Assembly (NCBI GenBank): GCA_963748405.1
Contig: CAVVIT010000002.1
Span: 124,001 to 188,000, forward strand
Length of the DNA: 64,000 bases
From: Fen-1273 sp963748405
GTDB taxonomy: Bacteria; Bacteroidota; Ignavibacteria; UBA10030; UBA6906
Direction of reading: 5' to 3'
Below the pieces are notes generated by a model that worked only from the letters and a program-made list of their open reading frames with translations, was not told the DNA's origin and searched no databases. The position numbers and the translations under genes were made by a program. Of the stretch, positions 32,927 through 42,147 are shown piece after piece; position 1 is the stretch's first letter; each line of letters opens with the position of its first letter.

Positions 32927-34027
32927 ATGGACGGCGAACTCACAACGATGCTGCAGGTGAAAGGCGACTGCCGCTGGTTCAGGGGAACGGTCCCGTGCGC
33001 GCCGCACAAGAAATACGGCGTGCACTGCGTCGAACCGGACGGGTCCGCCTGCAGCCAGTACGAAAGACGCACCGGGCGGATCCTCATCATCAAGCTCGGG
33101 GCGATCGGGGACGTCATCCGCACGACGCCGCTCCTGCACGCCTTCCGGGCTCACTACCCCGGCACCCAGATCTGGTGGCTCACGCTGACACCCGAGGTCG
33201 TTCCCCCGGCCGCCGACGTCGTCCTTCCGTTCTCCCCGCAGAGCCTGGCGATCCTCCGGGCGACGCGGTTCGATCTCCTGGTGAACCTCGACAAGGACCC
33301 CGAGGCATGCGCGCTTGCCGCCACGACGGAAGCGAGCGTCAAGAAGGGCTTCATCCTCGACGGCGGCGTCCCCTCCCCGATCGACTCCCACGCACGGCAC
33401 AAGTTCCTCACCGGGCTCTTCGACGACCTGAGCCGGGCGAACACGAAAAGCTACCAGCAGGAGATCTTTGAAATCTGCGGACTGACGTTTGCCGGCGAGG
33501 CGTACATTCTCGACAACCAGTCCGCCGGCGGGTACACGTGGAAGCTTCCCCGCAAGAAGAAGATCGTCGGCCTGAACACCGGGTGCGGCGGTCGCTGGAC
33601 GTCGCGGCTCTGGGCGGACAGGAACTGGATCTCCCTCGCCCGGCGCCTCAAGAAAGCCGGACGGGTTCCCCTCCTTCTCGGCGGGGAACAGGAAGACGCA
33701 AAGAACCGGCGCATCGCCAGGGCGAGCGGCGCCCTCTACCCGGGCCATTTCCCGCTCCGCCAGTTCATCAACCTCGTGGACCAGTGCGACTGCGTCGTCA
33801 CGGCGGTTACCATGGCGATGCATATCACGATCGGCCTCCGGAAGAAGATCGTGCTGTTCAACAACACGTTTAACCCTCACGAATTCGAACTCTACGGACT
33901 CGGGGAGATCCTGGAACCCGATTTCGACTGCCCGTGCTACTATTCTCCCGTGTGCCCCAACAACTGCATGCAGTATCTCCGCGTGGACACCGTTTTCGAG
34001 TCCTGCACCCGCCTTCTTCGCCCGTAA
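32927..34027 (+). CDS. GT9 (heptosyltransferase-like) protein with cysteine-rich ends
   Basis: A 366-residue family 9 glycosyltransferase. The core begins with ILIIKLGAIGDVIRTTPLL (about 52-70), the GT9 N-terminal signature, and has GLNTGCGGRWTSRLW and a C-terminal donor domain with TAVTMAMHITIGLRKKIV. Unusually, both ends carry clustered cysteines: C15, C24, H27, C34 and C42 before the core, and C335, C337, C343, C347 and C360 at the end. They could bind a metal. Heptose transfer to the LPS core is the classic role of GT9, but substrate is not readable from sequence. Confidence 0.85.
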   Translation: MDGELTTMLQVKGDCRWFRGTVPCAPHKKYGVHCVEPDGSACSQYERRTGRILIIKLGAIGDVIRTTPLLHAFRAHYPGTQIWWLTLTPEVVPPAADVVLPFSPQSLAILRATRFDLLVNLDKDPEACALAATTEASVKKGFILDGGVPSPIDSHARHKFLTGLFDDLSRANTKSYQQEIFEICGLTFAGEAYILDNQSAGGYTWKLPRKKKIVGLNTGCGGRWTSRLWADRNWISLARRLKKAGRVPLLLGGEQEDAKNRRIARASGALYPGHFPLRQFINLVDQCDCVVTAVTMAMHITIGLRKKIVLFNNTFNPHEFELYGLGEILEPDFDCPCYYSPVCPNNCMQYLRVDTVFESCTRLLRP

Positions 34028-34037
34028 CTCCGTCGCC

Positions 34038-36347
34038 ATGCCACGACATCACTCTATAGAAAAAACCGCCCGGAGAGACGGCGTGGGCGCGGCGCTGCGT
34101 GACTGGAAAGCAGTCGCCCTGTATTCGGGGATCACCTTCCTGTTCTTCTACCGGATCCTGCTCGGGGAAGCCTGGCTGTGGGAGGACATGATGTACTTCA
34201 GCTATCCGGTGCGCGTGTTCGCCGCCACCTCGATGGCCATGGGACACCTCCCGCTGTGGAATCCGTATACGTTCGGCGGCATGCCCTTCCTCGCGGACAT
34301 CCAGACGACGGTGCTTTATCTCCCGTGCGTTGCCCTGGCCCTGTTCGTCAGGAACGGGGGGCTGAACTTCTACTGGCTTGAACTCATGGTCATCGCGCAC
34401 TATGTTCTCGCCGGGTGGGCGATGTACCTTCTGGCCTCATCCTATGACCTCAGGCGCGTTCCCGCACTGTTTGCCGGCGCTGCGTACATGCTTTCCGGGT
34501 TCATGATCACGCACGCGATCCACCAGCAGATCATCACCATGGTGGCGTGGTTCCCCCTCATCACGATGCTCTTCCGGGCCGCGCTGACGCGGCCCGGCTG
34601 GCGTCCGGCGTTTCTTTGCGCCCTGCTTCTCGGACACTCGACGTTTGCGGGCTATCCCCAGCTTTCTCTCTATTTCCACGCGTTCCTTTTCGCGTATTTC
34701 GTCTTCCTGCTGCTCGGCGCCCACGGGGGAAAAACGCTGATTTCCCGCCCGGCATTGGTCCTCGCCGCAAAGGCGGGCCTCATCGTCGGCCTGGGCCTCG
34801 CGGTGGCGGCGATCCAGCTCCTTCCCACGGCGGAGCTCGCCGGGCTCTCCCAGCGCGCGCAGATCACCTACGGAAAATCCGCGGAGGGCTCGCTCGCGTG
34901 GTCCCAGCTGCTGACGCTGTTCATGCCGAAGCTCTTCGGTTCGGCGGGTGCGTCGGGAAGCTCGTACTGGGGGCCGGGAACGTACTGGTACTACTGGGAG
35001 ACCTGCATGTACATCGGCATCCTGCCGCTGATGCTGACGGGCATCTCCGCCCTCTTCATCCGCAGGAATCCGCACGCCGCGTTTTTCTTTTCCGTGCTGG
35101 TGGTGACGCTCCTGTTCGCGCTCGGGAATAACTTCTTCCTCCATAGGCTCCTCTTCGACGTCGTCCCGGGATTCGACAAATTCCGCAATCCCGCCCGCGC
35201 CGGGGTACTCTTTTCGCTCTCCGCGAGCCTCCTCTCCGCCTTTGCGCTGCAGGCACTCATGAGCGGCGAGAAGAACTCCCCCGAATCCCGCCGCATACGG
35301 ACGCTGCTGCTCGCGTTTGCGGGGACCGGCGTCGCCCTCTGGGCCGCGGTGACCACCGGGATGCTCGACGCGGTTCTCGGGGTCCCGAACTCTCCTGCAA
35401 TCGGGGAGGCCATGCGGAAGGAGGCACACTGGGCTCTCCTGTTCGTTCTTGCCTCCGCGGGCTCGCTCCTGGCTCTAAGGGCCGGCAGGGTGAAGGCGTC
35501 TGCCGCGCTGGTTCTCCCCCTGGTCTTCGCCGCGGACATGTTCGTGTTCGGGGGCGACCAGAACACGTCGGCGACGAACCCGACGGACTATTTCCACCGT
35601 GCCGACCCGCTGGTGCGGTTTCTCCACAACGACATGAAGAGCGGACTGTTCCGGGTGAACACGCGAAACGAGAACGGCATGATCATGGACAGGAACCAGG
35701 GAATGGTGGACAGGATATTCACGCTGGAGGGATATACCCCCCTTGTGCTTCAACGCGCCCTCCCGCCGTGCAGCGACGACCGCAAATTCGACATCCTGAA
35801 CGTCAAGTACAGGACGGCGTTTGACCGGCAGCGGGGGACGCTCTCCCTCGTTCCCCACCCGACGTACATGCCGAGAGCATACTTCCTTTATGATGTCCGG
35901 GTCGCGCGGACCGAGGGAGAGCTCGCGGCGGCCCTCGCGGACTCCGGATGGGACCAGAGGAAAACGGCGATCCTGGAGCAGGACTCGCCGCTCCACGCGG
36001 ACGCACCCCGGGCCGACCGCGGGGGAAGAGCGACGGTGACGTCATACGAAGACAACCGTATCGAGATCGAGGCCGCGTCGGCCTCCGAAGGGATCCTCGT
36101 CCTGAGCGAAGTGTTCTATCCGGGCTGGAAGGCCACCGTCGACGGCAGCGAGACGGAGATCCTGCGAACGGACTACAACCTCCGGGGAATCGACTTCCCC
36201 GGCGGAACCCATCACGTCGTCTTCCGGTTTATGCCGCCGCCGTTTGTGACCGGGGCGTGGATCTCCGCCGCGGCCCTTCTCGTGTGCCTGGCGGGACTCG
36301 TGAGAATGCGCCCGCGCCGGCCCCCCCAACAGGAGGAACAACACTGA
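34038..36347 (+). CDS. YfhO family integral membrane protein
   Basis: A 769-residue protein of the YfhO family (GT-C-like membrane proteins linked to glycosylation of lipids or teichoic acids). About a dozen membrane helices fill residues 28-500. The first periplasmic loop after EDMMYFSYP and the PLWNPYTFGGMPFLAD segment are family hallmarks. A C-terminal soluble domain ends with VLSEVFYPGWKATVDG, also typical, followed by a last helix. The stop overlaps the next gene start (TGATG). Together with the DPMS-like neighbours it probably uses polyprenyl-linked sugars to decorate a surface glycan. Confidence 0.85.
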   Translation: MPRHHSIEKTARRDGVGAALRDWKAVALYSGITFLFFYRILLGEAWLWEDMMYFSYPVRVFAATSMAMGHLPLWNPYTFGGMPFLADIQTTVLYLPCVALALFVRNGGLNFYWLELMVIAHYVLAGWAMYLLASSYDLRRVPALFAGAAYMLSGFMITHAIHQQIITMVAWFPLITMLFRAALTRPGWRPAFLCALLLGHSTFAGYPQLSLYFHAFLFAYFVFLLLGAHGGKTLISRPALVLAAKAGLIVGLGLAVAAIQLLPTAELAGLSQRAQITYGKSAEGSLAWSQLLTLFMPKLFGSAGASGSSYWGPGTYWYYWETCMYIGILPLMLTGISALFIRRNPHAAFFFSVLVVTLLFALGNNFFLHRLLFDVVPGFDKFRNPARAGVLFSLSASLLSAFALQALMSGEKNSPESRRIRTLLLAFAGTGVALWAAVTTGMLDAVLGVPNSPAIGEAMRKEAHWALLFVLASAGSLLALRAGRVKASAALVLPLVFAADMFVFGGDQNTSATNPTDYFHRADPLVRFLHNDMKSGLFRVNTRNENGMIMDRNQGMVDRIFTLEGYTPLVLQRALPPCSDDRKFDILNVKYRTAFDRQRGTLSLVPHPTYMPRAYFLYDVRVARTEGELAAALADSGWDQRKTAILEQDSPLHADAPRADRGGRATVTSYEDNRIEIEAASASEGILVLSEVFYPGWKATVDGSETEILRTDYNLRGIDFPGGTHHVVFRFMPPPFVTGAWISAAALLVCLAGLVRMRPRRPPQQEEQH

Positions 36348-37264
36348 TGTACACCGTCATCATCCCCATTTTCAACGAGGAACGAATTCTCCCGGAACTG
36401 CGCGCGCGCCTCGTGGCGGCGACCGCAGGGCTTGACGAGCCGTTCGAGGTGATTCTCATCGACGACGGGAGCAGCGACCGGTCATACGCGCTCATGACGG
36501 GGATGAACGCCGAGGATCCCAGGATCAAGGTGATCCGGCTCTCGCGCAATTTCGGCCACCAGATCGCGATATCGGCCGGTCTCGATGAAGCCCGGGGAGA
36601 CGCCGTCGTCCTGATGGACGGCGACCTGCAGGACCCTCCCGAGCTCCTCCCGGAGATGATCCGGCTGTGGAAGAAGGGATTCCACGTCGTGTACACGGTG
36701 AAGAAGAGCCGCAAGGAGAACCCTCTCAAACGTCTGGCTTTCCGGTCGTTTTACAGGATCCTCCATGCACTCTCGACAATCCAGATTCCGATGGACGCGG
36801 GGAATTTCTCGCTCATGGACAGGAGGGTGGTCGACGTGCTGAGGACGATGCCGGAACGCAACAGGTACATCAGCGGCCTCCGCGCATGGGCCGGGTTCCA
36901 GCAGACGTCCATCGCCTATGACCGGGATCCCCGGTTTGCGGGGAAACCGCAGATGAGCCTCGGACGCCTGATCCAGCTCGCTCTGGACGGGATCTTCTCG
37001 TTTTCCAACGTTCCCCTCCGGCTGGCGGTCTATTTCGGGCTGACCGCCGCGGCGGTTTCGTTCGCGGGAGGGATTTACGTGATCTACGCAAAACTGTTCA
37101 CCGATCTCGCGATCCTCGGCTGGGCGTCCACGATTCTTTCCGTTCTCTTTGTGGGAGGGATGATCCTCGTGACACTCGGCGTGATCGGCGAGTATATCAG
37201 CCGCATCTACGAAGAGGTGAAGAAACGCCCTCTGTATGTCATTCGGGATAAAATCGGATTCTGA
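36347..37264 (+). CDS. GT2 polyprenyl-phosphate glycosyltransferase (DPMS-like)
   Basis: A 305-residue second DPMS-type transferase. ATG 36347 follows a strong AGGAGG site, and IIPIFNEE opens the protein as expected, although the frame is open well upstream. The GT-A motifs are DDGSSDRS (39-46) and DGDLQDPP (91-98), and two C-terminal membrane helices (about 225-248 and 260-282) precede a basic tail. It is more compact than the first one in the cluster. It likely loads another sugar onto undecaprenyl phosphate for the adjacent YfhO protein, with which its start overlaps. Confidence 0.9.
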   Translation: MYTVIIPIFNEERILPELRARLVAATAGLDEPFEVILIDDGSSDRSYALMTGMNAEDPRIKVIRLSRNFGHQIAISAGLDEARGDAVVLMDGDLQDPPELLPEMIRLWKKGFHVVYTVKKSRKENPLKRLAFRSFYRILHALSTIQIPMDAGNFSLMDRRVVDVLRTMPERNRYISGLRAWAGFQQTSIAYDRDPRFAGKPQMSLGRLIQLALDGIFSFSNVPLRLAVYFGLTAAAVSFAGGIYVIYAKLFTDLAILGWASTILSVLFVGGMILVTLGVIGEYISRIYEEVKKRPLYVIRDKIGF

Positions 37265-37267
37265 GCG

Positions 37268-38002
37268 ATGGAGAACCAGGTCTACCGGAAGCTGTACGAG
37301 GTCGAGAACGAGCACTGGTGGTTCGCCGCGCGGAAGGAAATCCTCCTCCGCTATCTCGATGCGCGGCTCCCCCTGCCGGACACCGCCCGGGTGCTTGACG
37401 TGGGGTGCGGAACCGGCACGATCCTGGAATCCTTTTCCGGGCGCTACCGGGCGTTCGGCACGGACGTCGCGCCGCAGGCGATCGGGTTCTGCAGGGACCG
37501 GGGGCTGACGGAGCTGCACCTCGGAACGCTGGATTCCTATCCGCCTTCAGAACCGTTCGACCTCCTCACGCTGCTCGATATGCTCGAGCACGTGGAAGAC
37601 GACCGTGGTTTGCTCCGCGCGGGGCACAGGCTTCTCCGCGACGGGGGGCATATGCTCATCGCCGTCCCGGCGTTCCCCTCGCTCTGGAGCAGGCACGACG
37701 AGATTCTCCATCACAAGAGGAGATACACCCGGACCGCGCTCCGGCGCGTCGTCGAAGACGCGGGGTTCACCGTGGTCCATCTTACCTTTTTCAACTTCTT
37801 CCTGTTTCCCGTCGCCTGGGCGAAGCGGGCTGCGGCACGGGCGACCGGGTCCGCGAGGGCGGATGATCTGGAAATCCCCCCCCGGTTCATCAACGCGGGG
37901 TTGCGTGAGATCTTCCGCCTCGAACGCGGAATTCTCCCGCACGCGTCGCTGCCGATCGGGCTCTCGCTCCTGTGTCTTGCGCGAAAAGGCGGAAGGGGAT
38001 GA
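37268..38002 (+). CDS. Class I SAM-dependent methyltransferase
   Basis: A 244-residue methyltransferase. The SAM loop is LDVGCGTG (43-50), motif II contains the acidic FDLLTLLDMLEHVED (about 98-112), and LLRDGGHMLIAVPAF is motif III. The C-terminal part has a hydrophobic FFNFFLFPVAWAKRA segment that could bind the membrane. It begins 3 bases after the GT2 gene and its stop overlaps the next start (ATGA). It probably methylates a sugar or lipid intermediate; the acceptor is unknown. Confidence 0.85.
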   Translation: MENQVYRKLYEVENEHWWFAARKEILLRYLDARLPLPDTARVLDVGCGTGTILESFSGRYRAFGTDVAPQAIGFCRDRGLTELHLGTLDSYPPSEPFDLLTLLDMLEHVEDDRGLLRAGHRLLRDGGHMLIAVPAFPSLWSRHDEILHHKRRYTRTALRRVVEDAGFTVVHLTFFNFFLFPVAWAKRAAARATGSARADDLEIPPRFINAGLREIFRLERGILPHASLPIGLSLLCLARKGGRG

Positions 38003-39120
38003 AAATCACGATCGTGGGTACCGCGTACCCCCTCCGGGGCGGCATCGCGCATTACAACGCCCTGCTGTACAGGGAGCTGAGCATCCGTCACGACGTTGAG
38101 ATCGTGACATTCCGACGTCAGTACCCCGGTGTTCTCTTTCCCGGGAGGACCCAGCGGGAGGAAGGAACCGCGGATGATTTTCGTGTCCCGAGCAAGGTCC
38201 TCGTCGATTCGATCAATCCGTTCAACTGGGTTGCCACGGGACGCGCCATACGATCGCGGCGCCCCGATCTTCTCATCTTCAAGTACTGGCTCCCGTTTTT
38301 CGGCCCGTGTTTCGGAACGATCGCCCGCACGGTCAAACGGGGGACGGACGCAAAGGTGGTGTTCATCTGCGATAACGTGATCCCGCACGAGCGGCGCCCC
38401 GGCGACGTGCTGTTCACCCGTTACGCCTTTTCCGCCGCGGACGGATTTGTCGTCCAGTCGCGTGCGGTGGAGCGGGATCTCACCACGCTCCTTCCGGGAG
38501 CCCGGTACGAGTACGTCCCCCACCCGGTCTACCACGGATTCGGGTCCGCCGTCCCGGGGGCGGAAGCACGGGCACGCCTGGGGATTACGGCGCAGCACGT
38601 GCTCCTGTTCTTCGGCTACGTCAGGAAATACAAGGGCCTCGACGTGCTTCTCGAGGCGATCGCGCTCCTGAAGGACCGTCTGGATCTCACGCTTCTTGTC
38701 GTCGGAGAATTCTACGACGACGAGAGGCCGTACCGGGAGCACATCACCCGGCTGGGACTGGAGAACCGGATCGTGCTCCGCTCCGATTACGTTCCGAACG
38801 ACGAAGTAAAATACTATTTTTCGGCCGCCGACGCGGTTGTTCTTCCGTACCTCTCGGCCACGCAGAGCGGGATCGCACAGATCGCGTATCATTTCGACCT
38901 CCCGGTCATCGCGACGGACGTCGGCGGCCTGTCGGAGGTCGTCCACCACGGCGAGACCGGGGTGCTTGTCCCCCCGAACAACCCGCGGGCGCTCGCAGAG
39001 GGAATCTTCACCTACTGCACATCGACGGACAGGGACCGGCTGCGCCGCAACGTCCGTGAAGAAAAGACGAATTACTCCTGGGCACATCTCGCGTCCGCCA
39101 TCGAGCGGCTCGGAGGCTGA
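37999..39120 (+). CDS. GT4 family glycosyltransferase
   Basis: A 373-residue GT-B retaining transferase of family 4. The N-terminal domain starts KITIVGTAYPLRGGIAHYN (glycine-rich acceptor side). The C-terminal donor domain has LLFFGYVRKYKGLDVLLEAI (about 196-215) and ends with the E-x7-E region containing GLSEVVHHGETGVLVPPNN. ATG 37999 overlaps the methyltransferase stop. It lacks a signal and is presumably cytosolic, acting on lipid-linked glycan. Confidence 0.9.
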   Translation: MKITIVGTAYPLRGGIAHYNALLYRELSIRHDVEIVTFRRQYPGVLFPGRTQREEGTADDFRVPSKVLVDSINPFNWVATGRAIRSRRPDLLIFKYWLPFFGPCFGTIARTVKRGTDAKVVFICDNVIPHERRPGDVLFTRYAFSAADGFVVQSRAVERDLTTLLPGARYEYVPHPVYHGFGSAVPGAEARARLGITAQHVLLFFGYVRKYKGLDVLLEAIALLKDRLDLTLLVVGEFYDDERPYREHITRLGLENRIVLRSDYVPNDEVKYYFSAADAVVLPYLSATQSGIAQIAYHFDLPVIATDVGGLSEVVHHGETGVLVPPNNPRALAEGIFTYCTSTDRDRLRRNVREEKTNYSWAHLASAIERLGG

Positions 39121-39173
39121 ACCCCGGGAGATTGCTCAATGCTCCGGCCCGCACACATGACGAGGTGAGGCGA

Positions 39174-39970
39174 ATGCCGCAATCGCGTGAACCGGCGTCC
39201 ACGGTCTCCGTGGACGCCCATGACAGGATGTACTGGCAGTACGAGTACGACGTGTGCCTGCGTTACATCGTCCCCCTGCTGAATTCCTGGGGTGTCCGTC
39301 CCGGAGGGGCATCCATCCTTGACGTCGGATGCGCCGAAGGGGGCGGCCTGTGCGCACTGCACGACGGGGGAGGGATGTGCGTGGGCTTCGACGTCGAGGA
39401 ATCACGCGTGGAAAAAGCTCGTGCCCTGCAGGGACCGCGTGCGATCACGTTCGCAACCGGCGATCTGTACGCCGAACGCGTACCGTTCGACGACAGGCAG
39501 TTCGATCTCGTGACGCTCCACGATGTGTTCGAACATCTCGACCACAAACCCGCAATGATCGGCCGGCTGAAGAATTTCCTGAAGCCGGGGGGAGGCTCCT
39601 CATCTCGTTCCCTCCGTACTATTCCGCGTACGGGGGACACCAGCAGCATCTCCGGGCGTGGTTCGCCCGGCTCCCCTTCTTTCATCTCGTTCCCCTGTCG
39701 GCGTCCGTGATACTGCCGCGCCTGGCGGGCGAGGCCCCGCACGTCGTCGCCGAAGTCCGGAAGCTCGCACGGTTGAAGATGGGAATGAGGCAATTCGAGC
39801 GGATCGCCGCGGCGGGGGGATTGCGCATTGAAGGGCGGCGGGCCTATCTCATCAGCCCGAATCACATCCGCTTCGGTCTCCGCCCGGTCTCCGCGGGACC
39901 GCTCGCGCGGATGCCGGTAATCCGGGAGGCCCTCTGTACGGGGGTCATCTACCTCCTCGCGAAGGACTGA
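39174..39970 (+). pseudogene. SAM-dependent methyltransferase split by a -1 frameshift at a G6 run
   Basis: Two overlapping frames together give one methyltransferase. The first part (from ATG 39174 with GGTGAGG upstream) holds LDVGCAEGG (49-57) and LHDVFEHLDH and runs to NFLKPGG. The family sequence then continues in the -1 frame (RLLISFPPYYSAYGG...) to the stop at 39970. The switch is at GGGGGG (39587-39592); seven Gs would restore one frame of about 265 residues. Without correction the first frame ends at 39710. It may be a sequence error, a phase-variable tract or a genuine lesion. The run reads G GGG GGA, a possible -1 slippage site. The stop overlaps the next gene. Confidence 0.8.
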
Positions 39971-40803
39971 TGCCGCCCCCCCTCACCTATATCATCGTCC
40001 TGAACTGGAACGGGAAAGCCGACACGCTGGAGTGCCTTCATTCGCTCGTCCGCGCGGAAACGCCGTCGGTGCGCATCGTCGTCGTGGACAACGGATCGGG
40101 TGACGGATCGCAGGAGGCCATCCGCCGGGACCATCCCCGGGTCGTGGTTCTTGAAACGGGGTCAAACCTCCGGTATGCGGGGGGGAACAACGCCGGCATC
40201 CGCTATGCCCTCGCGGCAGGGGCGGAGCAGATCATGCTCCTGAACAACGATACGACGGTGGACCCGGGTTTTCTCGAACCGATGACCGAAACGCTTCACG
40301 CTTCTCCCGCCACGGGAATCGTGGCCCCGAAGATCCTGTACGCGGCGGACCCGGGGCGTCTCTGGTATGCCGGAGGTGAGATCTCGTTCTGGACGGGGAC
40401 GATGCGACATCGCGGCATCCGCGAAGCAGACGACGGCAGATACGACACCCCGTGCGAGACCGGCTATGCGTCGGGATGCTGCCTTCTGGCAAAGCGGAGC
40501 ACCGTGGAGAGGATCGGCCTCCTCGACGAATCGTACTTCATCTACTCCGAGGACGCCGATTGGTCCATGCGCGCCAGGCGTGCAGGACTCCGGGTCATGT
40601 ACGAACCCCGTGCACGGGTCTGGCACAAGGTGTCCGTCAGCGCGGGGGGACATCTCTCGTCGTTCAAGCTCAGGAACAAATTCATCAGCAACCTCCGGTT
40701 CTTCTCCCGGTATGCGTCGTGGTATCACTGGCTGACGTTTCCGTGGATGAATGTCGTCGTCAACGGGATCGCGGCGGGCAGGTATCTCATGGCGAGGCGC
40801 TGA
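39970..40803 (+). CDS. GT2 family glycosyltransferase (rhamnosyltransferase-like)
   Basis: A 277-residue GT-A transferase. IIVLNWNGKADTLECL (7-22), VVDNGSGDGS (about 40-49) and the NNDTTVDPGF metal-binding region are characteristic of the WsaE/RfbN-like group. DESYFIYSEDADWSMRARR holds the catalytic ED pair. A short hydrophobic C-terminus may touch the membrane. The start overlaps the stop of the frameshifted methyltransferase (TGATG). Confidence 0.9.
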   Translation: MPPPLTYIIVLNWNGKADTLECLHSLVRAETPSVRIVVVDNGSGDGSQEAIRRDHPRVVVLETGSNLRYAGGNNAGIRYALAAGAEQIMLLNNDTTVDPGFLEPMTETLHASPATGIVAPKILYAADPGRLWYAGGEISFWTGTMRHRGIREADDGRYDTPCETGYASGCCLLAKRSTVERIGLLDESYFIYSEDADWSMRARRAGLRVMYEPRARVWHKVSVSAGGHLSSFKLRNKFISNLRFFSRYASWYHWLTFPWMNVVVNGIAAGRYLMARR

Positions 40804-40809
40804 CGGGCT

Positions 40810-42114
40810 ATGGAATTCGGGAAGTATCTCGCGAAGGGGATCTGGGGCCTGGCCGACAAAGCCCTGCCTGTCGTCTACGGCGTCGGATACGTCTGGCTTG
40901 TCATCCGGGTCCTCCCGGAGGAGGAGTTCGGCAATTTCGTGCTCGTGCAGGAGGTCTTCCTGGTGATTTCGGGACTCGCGACGGCATTCGCGCTCCAGCC
41001 GCTGCTCAAGTTCTCTTCGGAAGCCAATGCGCACATCGAAGGAATCGTATCGGCGTCTCTTCTCCTCAACGCGGTCTTTGTTGTTCTCGCCTCTCTCGCC
41101 GTCGCCGCGTGCAGCATCCCGGCGGGACGCTTGCTCAATTCGCCGTCGCTGGCCCCCCTGCTGCTCTATGTCCCCGCGATGCTCGCCGCCTCGTTCTTCC
41201 GCAACTTCACGCTCACCCTGCTGCAGGCGCAGTTCCGGGTCCGGGAGGTGTTCTGGACGGATGCGGTCCATTTTGTCGGCGCCCCGGCGCTGGTCTGGGG
41301 GATGTCCCGCCTGCACATGTTCGGCTCCGCGCTGGATCTCGTGATCATCAACCTGGTGTCCCTCTCGGCGTCTTCCCTGCTGGGCCTCTGGTTTGCACGA
41401 AAGTTGATGCATGTCTCCGTCCGCGTTCCCGCCGGCGCCATCCGGCAGACGTGGGACTACGGCAAGTATTCCCTGGGCGGGGTCGTCAGCTCGCTGTTCT
41501 CGACAAAGGCCGATTCCTTCATCCTGTCGGCGTTCACAGGGCCGGTCCAGGTCGCCGTGTACAACTCTGCCAAGGTTTTTGTCCGACTCTACGAGATGGC
41601 GGCGCAGGTGGCACAGATGTTCGTCCTTCCCGCCGCGTCCCGGCTTTCGTCCAGGGGGAGTTTCGAATCCTTGAAAGCGATGACGGAGAAGTCCATCCTC
41701 TTCCTGACGCTTGGCCTTCTCCCCGTCACCGTCCTGTTCCTCGTCTTTCCGGACATCCTTGTGCGCATCATCTACGCGGGACGCTATACCGGGGCGGAGC
41801 CGATCCTCCGGATCTTCTCGTTCCTCACGTTCGTCGTCCCGCTCGCGGCAATCGGTTCGAACGTTCTCATGGGGCTCGGCGAGGCCCGTCTTTCGTTCAT
41901 TCTCGGGCTCGAAGTTCTCGCCGCTTCGCTCGCCGCGTTTCTCCTGTGCATTCCCCCCTGGGGAGCAATCGGCGCGGGGACGGGGTACGTGATCGCGGGT
42001 GCGGTCACGTCGATCCTGACGGTCCGCCTTCTTGTCCGCCACGTCCCGCTCACGGCGGCGGCGGTCATCGGCAGGACGAAGGACATACGCACGTTCATCC
42101 GCAACAGGCTGTAA
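40810..42114 (+). CDS. Wzx-type polysaccharide flippase 1
   Basis: A 434-residue membrane protein of the MOP (MATE/Wzx) superfamily with about 12-14 helices. It begins MEFGKYLAKGIWGLADKAL and contains the paired internal repeats expected for flippases (GKYSLGGVVSSLFSTKADSF around 218-237). It probably moves an undecaprenyl-linked glycan across the inner membrane. A second, only distantly similar flippase gene lies on the other side of gmd. Confidence 0.88.
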   Translation: MEFGKYLAKGIWGLADKALPVVYGVGYVWLVIRVLPEEEFGNFVLVQEVFLVISGLATAFALQPLLKFSSEANAHIEGIVSASLLLNAVFVVLASLAVAACSIPAGRLLNSPSLAPLLLYVPAMLAASFFRNFTLTLLQAQFRVREVFWTDAVHFVGAPALVWGMSRLHMFGSALDLVIINLVSLSASSLLGLWFARKLMHVSVRVPAGAIRQTWDYGKYSLGGVVSSLFSTKADSFILSAFTGPVQVAVYNSAKVFVRLYEMAAQVAQMFVLPAASRLSSRGSFESLKAMTEKSILFLTLGLLPVTVLFLVFPDILVRIIYAGRYTGAEPILRIFSFLTFVVPLAAIGSNVLMGLGEARLSFILGLEVLAASLAAFLLCIPPWGAIGAGTGYVIAGAVTSILTVRLLVRHVPLTAAAVIGRTKDIRTFIRNRL

Positions 42115-42147
42115 AGCGCACTCACACGGCACGATGGGAAGGGCAAC

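Noticed and set aside
31796..34039. Minus-strand open frame of about 750 codons opposite the first GT2 and GT9 genes
   Set aside because: Same cause; the plus strand encodes clear GT2 and GT9 motifs.
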